This document shows, piece after piece, positions 63,713-64,000 of a stretch of 64,000 nucleotides of DNA (its first letter is position 1; every line of letters begins with the position of its first letter). This DNA comes from Apostichopus japonicus (Eukaryota; Echinodermata; Holothuroidea; Aspidochirotida; Stichopodidae): contig NC_092581.1 of assembly GCF_037975245.1 (NCBI RefSeq), forward strand, positions 8,805,303-8,869,302, given 5' to 3'. The notes beneath the pieces were generated by a model. That model did not search any database and had not been told where the DNA came from. It worked only from the letters and a program-made list of their open reading frames with translations. The translations under genes were made by a program, and so were the position numbers.

Positions 63713-64000
63713 TTGATAGGTAAAGTTGGAAACCCTATCCAATCGAAGGTCCAAAAGATCAACTAAATATAATGTAAAACAATTTGCAGCAAATGTGCGA
63801 CTAAATGACATCATATCTCTCTGCGTTCACTATGATAGCCTCTGTGACAACTATGAATATCTGTGGAACGCCATATAGGAATTGTATGCAAAATGTCACC
63901 AGCATGCTTATAGAAAGTGTTCCATTTTCATCAGTGAAAAACAAACATTGTTGCTCTAAATTTATCCTTTTAAAATATTATGGCCATCGAGTAGGATTAA

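Overview
The window reads as animal nuclear DNA. It is AT-rich and almost all non-coding, with long introns or intergenic stretches, microsatellites, long poly(G)/poly(C) runs and fragments of LINE and hAT-type transposons. The only gene I can name with confidence is foxo, the insulin-pathway forkhead transcription factor, represented by one large terminal coding exon (3968-5257, + strand). The exon resembles vertebrate FOXO in its domains and in splitting the forkhead domain at the [11 protein letters not shown] helix, but the rest of the protein is diverged. With the repeat content, this suggests an invertebrate deuterostome, perhaps an echinoderm. That placement is inference and unproven.

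Layout. 1-3967 is the 3' end of foxo intron 1. It carries a dispersed repeat interrupted by a hAT-like MITE (1420-1907) and a cluster of nuclear-receptor half-sites (2945-3327). 3968-5257 is the foxo exon, with a consensus splice donor five bases after the stop, suggesting that most of the 3' UTR lies in another exon. 5.3-54.5 kb is CpG-poor and gene-poor. It holds the 3' end of a LINE with a degraded reverse-transcriptase ORF (19982-20383), a broken hAT-like transposase or zinc-finger ORF with its terminal repeat (34071-35241), tandem arrays with 31-bp (32857-33070) and 63-bp (41929-42289) units, several local duplications and two pairs of dispersed repeats. A few compact, CpG-richer islands look like cis-regulatory elements. 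54.5-64 kb differs in base composition: CpG is clearly more frequent and motif clusters resemble promoters (CACGTG/CLEAR, X-box, CRE array plus TATA). It also has a 173-bp (TA)n array and weak candidate exons.

Two large-scale signals cut across these features. The heptamer TACAGTA/TACTGTA is roughly eight-fold over-represented from 0 to 40 kb by hand count, and near chance afterwards. CpG frequency steps up at about 54.5-55 kb. These may mark transcription-unit or methylation boundaries.

No tRNA, rRNA, CRISPR array, operon or bacterial gene was seen. Most open frames of 60-130 codons have no recognisable domain and are probably chance. The few with splice-like edges are listed at low confidence.
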